This document shows, in pieces, positions 60,701-64,000 of a stretch of 64,000 nucleotides of DNA. The stretch is taken from contig CAIIXF020000002.1 of NCBI GenBank assembly GCA_903813345.2, positions 28,649,223 to 28,713,222 of the forward strand, written 5' to 3'. Numbering within the stretch: position 1 is the stretch's first letter; every line of letters starts with the position of its first letter. The notes below the pieces were generated by a model, which did no database searches, had not been told where the DNA came from, and saw only the letters and a list, made by a program, of their open reading frames with translations. Source of the DNA: Owenia fusiformis (Eukaryota > Annelida > Polychaeta > Sabellida > Oweniidae). A program made the position numbers and the translations under genes.

Positions 60701-61172
60701 ATGGGACAACTATGAATGAAACATCACCTCTCTAAGTGAAATAATTTTAGTGCTATCATTGGATAGAGGACCATGTTTTTTACAGAATGTTTTCAATAAT
60801 TGGTTTAAGAGAAAAGCATTGTTGAATTCAGTTCACCATATCTATACCTATCCTTTATTGCAATAAAAACGATGTTCAGTGTCTGGCAGTTGGTGGTTGG
60901 CGTTCAAATTGCAGCATATGTAACAAATGGCAGGTGGTGTCATTTTGCATGTTTAATGCCTTGTTATTTTAACATGAAATCCTATGAATATCAAAGTAGC
61001 TTGATAATAACACTCTTTATTGTATATCATTATTAGGTGCAGATTTTATAACTCTACTCGAAAGTGATGCATCCAAGCCTTTCCTAGGCAATAATGACCT
61101 GGGCATGTGGTTAGCAGAGAGGCTCAATATGCATGTTGACTTTGGGCCTTCCACCAGGGACCACACTTGGGG
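48799..61172 (+). CDS. CWH43: CWH43 / PGAP2-interacting protein (5' part, runs off window)
   Basis: CWH43 proteins remodel the lipid of GPI anchors (ceramide exchange in yeast). They have an N-terminal multi-pass membrane part and a C-terminal lumenal domain of the endonuclease/exonuclease/phosphatase fold. Exons: 48799-48886 (uncertain), 48971-49283, 49908-50062, 50355-50535, 51745-51884, 53339-53575, 57529-57612, 58253-58410, 58728-58833, 61037-61172; all phases agree. Diagnostic blocks are [40 protein letters not shown] and [17 protein letters not shown], then [10 protein letters not shown], which closely match vertebrate CWH43 as I know it. Hydrophobic helices fill exons 2-6; exon 8 adds one more before the catalytic-like domain. 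The last part of that domain is not found before 64000. Intron 6 (53576-57528) contains an antisense TRIM gene. The first exon relies on a weak donor (TCT|GTGACC) chosen because it restores the phase. Confidence 0.88.
50640..51405. repeat. 31-bp minisatellite in CWH43 intron 4
   Basis: About 18-20 units of ctactcaattggaagcaaaa then tgattccgttt, preceded by two copies of a longer block containing tttacatattcggatctaga and aatgcctgcaattgaacaaa. Variants end ctgttttata or ccgtttct. Confidence 0.9.
51910..53110. repeat. Palindromic repeat complex plus A-rich tract in CWH43 intron 5
   Basis: Two hairpins share the same arms: tatgtacggtcggttttgga with its mirror at about 52262-52412, and gttatgtactgggtggtttt with its mirror at about 52640-52770. 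Between and around them occur tatatcccgc/gcgggacat phrases. From 52915 to 53090 the + strand is almost pure A/T with runs of aaaaatttgaaaaa. Frames across it are low-complexity. Confidence 0.7.
54742..56646 (-). CDS. TRIM-NHL type RING E3 ligase, intronless, nested
   Basis: A single uninterrupted frame encodes 634 residues with ATG at 56646-56644 and TAA at 54744-54742. Domains: RING finger C3HC4 (about 15-58; [20 protein letters not shown], then CFKC and CPEC), B-box 1 (about 95-135), B-box 2 (about 155-200; [13 protein letters not shown], then HHSH), a coiled coil (about 205-315), and a C-terminal NHL-like beta-propeller (about 380-634) with repeats such as [14 protein letters not shown] and [22 protein letters not shown] proteins are cytoplasmic ubiquitin ligases, or RNA- or protein-binding regulators. 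I cannot name an orthologue, and invertebrates carry large lineage-specific families. The gene lies antisense within CWH43 intron 6. The absence of introns suggests origin by retroposition or family expansion. Confidence 0.9.
   Translation of the reverse strand: MATASGDRYKEALTCGLCLDTLSDPRTLPCLHQYCFKCLHDLVEKSGLTGGSFNCPECRHVCNVPQQGVGEFKVSPTISFLLDAYKDINQTEEPECHSCLESDEKHIPAKVQCLDCNKKLCRRCRKLHDTFTQGHKVLDLTGDRANDLQMAFQSIKERTVYCQQHPTKPLEIYCKVDNAVLCQLCYTLDHHSHAAEDIKQTAAKNMKPIGALITQGKGLIDIYEQAIQDTQAYKSQLEKNAENVIANIKNDINTLIKALRKKCKFRTEQVMKEKETNVKQVMSHLGQLELQKTIIEGQVKKFCTIVEHGHPVEIAGLKEQITTKTEQWSQQPKVDFNGKLTIDFKDGVIKDDRVEFGKVTIKTEADTEDAVEVKLTLLPKCIVQKHKLHSDRIDDLTVTPAGEFVTTGGTGYTTSKIYDVQYKLKKNLSKTYENVMIMKDGNIAFTDRSNTISVYNPSGDHEHNIVCTNAKRLYGITQNSAGDLVVYDSHNKTIHHIDPNTGESKSTCKPGMFKSPFYVACNRNDTVIVSDNHGHCIKGIDKNSEELFSYGEEGDGYGQLDHPWGICTDKANHIFVADSSNHRVHMLSEDGKFIHYVLTQKDGLEDPAAVAINNEGQLLVGDLNGNLFNVKYRE
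56687..56695. promoter_or_regulatory. Palindromic E-box (TCACGTGAC) upstream of the TRIM gene
   Basis: TCACGTGAC lies about 41 bp upstream of the TRIM start codon. It matches the CACGTG E-box core bound by bHLH-zipper factors (USF, MITF/TFEB types). It was found by eye; function is inferred from position only. Confidence 0.35.
57033..57219. mobile_element. 187-bp MITE with TACAGTAAAACCT ends
   Basis: tacagtaaaacct is mirrored by aggttttactgta. The interior contains several gtgttcact words in both orientations. It lies in CWH43 intron 6, upstream of the nested TRIM gene. Diverged relatives occur near 36820-37190 and 37440-37570. Confidence 0.8.
58853..59720. mobile_element. Nested repeat: GGAACAGTTCGGTTCGG element with an inner TIR insertion
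   Basis: The outer part begins gtcactgaacaaaaaaaaat and has gaacagttcggttcggaaca; the far end carries ttgttccggaaccaaaccga and gtatccgtgacacc, the mirrored counterpart. Within it an inner element runs from about 58938 (gcatgttagtggtcggactc) to about 59449 (gagtcagtcttccaaccact, actgcatg). It lies in CWH43 intron 9. Frames inside are not genes. Confidence 0.6.
59735..60062. repeat. Inverted repeat pair in CWH43 intron 9
   Basis: tgccagaatacctatcctcg at about 59868 is mirrored by gataggtattctggca at about 60039. attatgcaccgc near 59740 is matched by gtgcataat near 60001. It is probably a degenerate MITE. Confidence 0.55.
60340..60970. repeat. Transposon-derived DNA in CWH43 intron 9
   Basis: Starting near cactgttgctcataaatatg, the stretch includes an inverted pair (gtcctctatccaatgatagc at about 60632 and tgctatcattggatagagga at about 60751). 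A segment at 60860-60960 is shared with 10790-10890. It looks like remnants of more than one element. No coding exon. Confidence 0.5.
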
Positions 61173-61772
61173 GTATGTATGAGATTATTCAGGGGAGTTC
61201 AATAACAGGATGTAAAAGGGTGATTTTTCTCATTGTTTTTACCAAAATAGTCTGACTATGAGCCCCTGTGAGCCCACTCCCCCCATTTCACACCTCCCCT
61301 ATGTGAGAAATGTGTAATCAAGTAGTGGAAGACAAATACGTTACAGGACATTCCTCGATCATCTGGACAACATACGTGGCAACAACAATGACATAGTGGG
61401 GCAGTTTAAACCGTCGTTTAAATCTACTTAATAAATGAATCCATGGGTCCACTTTCAATATGAAAAAAACAAAGCCAAAATTTTGTCTGAATTCCACAAG
61501 AACATTGTCGAAATCTGATATTCGTAAGACTATCACATCTTTAGAGGATATTCTTTATGCCTACAACAACTGACATAAATCTCATGTGGTAGTCCAATAC
61601 AGTGTTACATTTGATTTTTAATGACAATTATCCAGGATAATTATTAGCTACAATAGACTCGATGCGAGGAGAAATGATCTTGATTTACGTCATTAAGTAT
61701 TCAAAATTCAGTCAAAGTGATGTCATATTTGAAATCTATATGTAAATATACATCCGAAAATATCGTTTTGGG

Positions 61773-61871
61773 GTTGTCGAGTTGGCCGAGAGGGCTTGAG
61801 CGCCGGCACTTTCAGGCTAGGCAATTGGGCGCCATAACCATGAGGTTGTGAGTTCGAGACCCATGTGCTCC
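61773..61871 (+). ncRNA. tRNA-derived sequence (SINE head or tRNA pseudogene, Leu/Ser-like)
   Basis: Box A-like gttggccgagagggc (61781-61795) and box B-like gtgagttcgagaccc (61848-61862) have about the spacing of a class II tRNA with a long variable arm. The acceptor stem does not pair cleanly, so it is not a convincing functional tRNA. It interrupts a copy of the AGATGCGAGTAG MITE, as an inserted SINE would: MITE-like phrases (tatcgttttg, then tcaactttgaaaatt) lie on both sides. Confidence 0.5.
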
Positions 61872-62004
61872 TTGTGTTTATTCAATTATCAACTTTGAAA
61901 ATTATTGAAAATAATCATTCCAAGTGTAGATTGTTTGTGCCTTTTTCGATAACTTCATTTGAGTTGAGATCATAATGGGTTTCTGACAAATTTTATGCAG
62001 AAGC

Positions 62005-62785
62005 ATGATTGACATTGTCATTGCATGTGACATTGTCATTGCATGTGACATTGTCATTGCATGTGACATTGTCATTGCATGTGACATTGTCATTGCATGT
62101 GACATTGTCATTGCATGTGACATTGTCATTGCATGTGGCATTGTCATTGCATGTGACATTGTCATTGCATGTGACATTGTCATTGCATGTGACATTGTCA
62201 TTGCATGTGACATTGTCATTGCATGTGACATTGTCATTGCATGTGGCATTGTCATTGCATGTGACATTGTCATTGCATGTGACATTGTCATTGCATGTGA
62301 CATTGTCATTGCATGTGGCATTGTCATTGCATGTGACATTGTCATTGCATGTGACATTGTCATTGCATGTGACATTGTCATTGCATGTGACATTGTCATT
62401 GCATGTGGCATTGTCATTGCATGTGACATTGTCATTGCATGTGACATTGTCATTGCATGTGACATTGTCATTGCATGTGACATTGTCATTGCATGTGACA
62501 TTGTCATTGCATGTGGCATTGTCATTGCATGTGACATTGTCATTGCATGTGACATTGTCATTGCATGTGACATTGTCATTGCATGTGGCATTGTCATTGC
62601 ATATGACATTGTCATTGCATGTGACATTGTCATTGTATGTGACATTGTCATTGCATGTGACATTGTCATTGCATGTGGCATTGTCATTGCATGTGGCATT
62701 GTCATTGCATGTGACATTGTCATTGCATGTGGCATTGTCATTGCATGTGACATTGTCATTGCATGTGACATTGTCATTGTATGTG
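62005..62785. repeat. 18-bp minisatellite, about 43 units, with higher-order pattern
   Basis: The unit is gacattgtcattgcatgt. A g-for-a variant (ggcattgtcattgcatgt) recurs at set intervals. Because 18 is a multiple of three and the unit has no stop in three frames, long open frames appear on both strands; they are not genes. It lies in CWH43 intron 10. Confidence 0.95.
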
Positions 62786-63429
62786 CTGGATCATTTTCTC
62801 TGTGAATAAGCAGCTTTTGAGTTAAAGATAAATTGCGTGAAAATCCTAAAATGTCTCAAGAAAACAACATGCATTGACCAAATAAGGCGATGGCATCCCA
62901 TGATTAAAAAATTTAAGCCTAAGACTCAATGTATCGTTTGCTGAATCATACTGAAGGTACCATGAAGTTGTTGTTTCCAAACCTTTGCATGACCACATAG
63001 CAGGAATGCAAAGTTTAGGAAACAACGCCCGAGTGGAATGAAGCAGCTACAATGCATTGAGTCTTGGGCTTAAATTCTTTGAAAATGGAGTTTAATAATA
63101 GACAATGGCAGAGAAGGGAAATGTTTTATATGGGACAAAAGTAGAAAATGGGGACAAGGAAATAGAAAATAAATAGAAATGAAGTATGGGGGACATATAG
63201 AGGCTACTTGACTTTTGTTCTTTTAAACTTTTTCTGAATTGTCAGCATGAACTAATTATTACAAATGGCAGACACGATACATACTTAAGTATAGTTTGAG
63301 GAAAGTCAACATATCTTCAAGTTACAAAACCCTAATTTGAAAGTGTTTTGTTTTGACTGCCTCGTGATTTATACTGATGATAAAACATTTGAAGAGACCA
63401 TTGTCACTTGTATTCTTCTTGATTATGCT

Positions 63430-63862
63430 GGTTACCAAAACGTTTCGTTTCTGTTACAAAATGTCAGAACCTACGATTTTTCTCTTTTCCTTATTTCACA
63501 TGTGGTAGGCAGAATTTCCATGACATTTTTATCACAAATGTGTATCAGTATCATATGTTTAAGAAAATAAACATGTACATGTTTGCAAACAAATAGTTCA
63601 GAAGACAACAGAATTGTTGATTTAATACCTCACGTAACGTAAACCAAACAGATAGAAGTTCTGTTTACGTAACAAGAGTGAGGTATTAAATCGATGATTC
63701 TGATGTATTCTGAACAAATTGTTTTCAAGCATGTACATTTTCTTACACATCTGATAAAATGTCATCGGAATTCTGCCTACAACTCGTGAAATAAGAAAAA
63801 AAGAAAAATCATACCTTCAAGGTTCCGACATTTTGTTACCGAAACGATCTGTAATCGTAATC
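63430..63862. repeat. Long imperfect inverted repeat
   Basis: The left arm (ccaaaacgtttcgtttctgt, tgtcagaacctacgattttt, gtaggcagaatttccatgac) is mirrored on the right (gtcatcggaattctgcctac, aaaatcataccttcaaggtt, gttaccgaaacgatctg). The centre is at about 63650, where cagaattgttgatttaatac meets gtattaaatcgatgattctg. Arms are about 200 bp. It is probably a foldback MITE. Confidence 0.75.
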
Positions 63863-64000
63863 GAGTGGAGCACCAGTGATTTTGATGAACAAACTCAAAG
63901 GCATATATCGATTAATGAATTAACCCTCACAAAAAGATCAAGGGTTTTCAATGTAATATCACAACCCCATTTCATTGAATAACAAGGCAATGAACTACCA

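Larger units (their letters stand above)
61173..64000. other. CWH43 intron 10 (continues past the window)
   Basis: The donor GTATGT follows exon 10 at 61173. No exon matching the remaining C-terminal part of CWH43 is seen before the window ends. The stretch holds a partial AGATGCGAGTAG-type MITE (about 61655-61770), a tRNA-derived sequence, a large minisatellite and a long inverted repeat. Confidence 0.6.

Noticed and set aside
62005-62785. Possible CRISPR array
   Set aside because: The repeats are contiguous with no unique spacers, and the genome is eukaryotic. The same applies to the arrays at 31471-31800, 36120-36490 and 50640-51405.
61902-62809. Long open frames on both strands (MTMSHA, DIVIAC and TLSLHV repeats)
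   Set aside because: An 18-bp minisatellite without stops opens several frames at once. There is no splice, start or domain support.

Overview
This is animal nuclear DNA. Genes are split by introns with GT/AG borders, introns are long and AT-rich, repeats are abundant, and there are no operons or ribosome binding sites. The protein families (CTLD/EGF/TSP1/trypsin mosaic proteins, an invertebrate-style TRIM-NHL, C2H2 zinc fingers, CWH43/PGAP2IP) and the dense small palindromic transposons suggest a marine invertebrate, perhaps a deuterostome such as a hemichordate. That assignment is a judgement from style and is not proven by the sequence.

Layout. (1) 2.4-13 kb, + strand: four successive C-terminal exons (A-D). 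Each begins at a 3' splice site in the same reading phase, encodes one pair of zinc fingers and ends in its own stop codon. They look like alternative last exons of one transcription factor whose common 5' exons lie left of the window. (2) 15.7-43.4 kb, - strand: two complete tandem paralogous genes, each of 15 exons that I could join in frame. They encode secreted mosaic proteins of 1,500 and 1,000 residues: signal peptide, C-type lectin-like domain, EGF domains, a Thr-rich linker, TSP1, a trypsin-like protease with His/Asp/Ser in place, two more TSP1 domains, and a C-terminal half-protease whose catalytic residues are replaced. The largest difference is a Thr-rich mucin array of roughly 500 residues present in only one copy. 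(3) 43.4-48.8 kb: no host gene; a 5'-truncated non-LTR retrotransposon and other repeats. (4) 48.8 kb to beyond 61.2 kb, + strand: the 5' two thirds or more of a CWH43/PGAP2-interacting-protein gene (GPI-anchor lipid remodelling). An intronless TRIM-NHL gene lies antisense inside one of its introns (54.7-56.6 kb). (5) 61.2-64 kb: a tRNA-derived sequence, an 18-bp minisatellite with higher-order structure, and a long inverted repeat.

The strongest candidates for something undescribed are the same-phase array of alternative zinc-finger exons, which recalls insect lola/broad-type loci, and the duplicated lectin/EGF/mucin/TSP1/protease/half-protease gene. The latter has the look of a secreted recognition protease, possibly immune or coagulation-like, but no substrate can be read from the sequence. 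Exon joins were made by hand from splice motifs, phase agreement and paralogue comparison. No alignment or database search was run.
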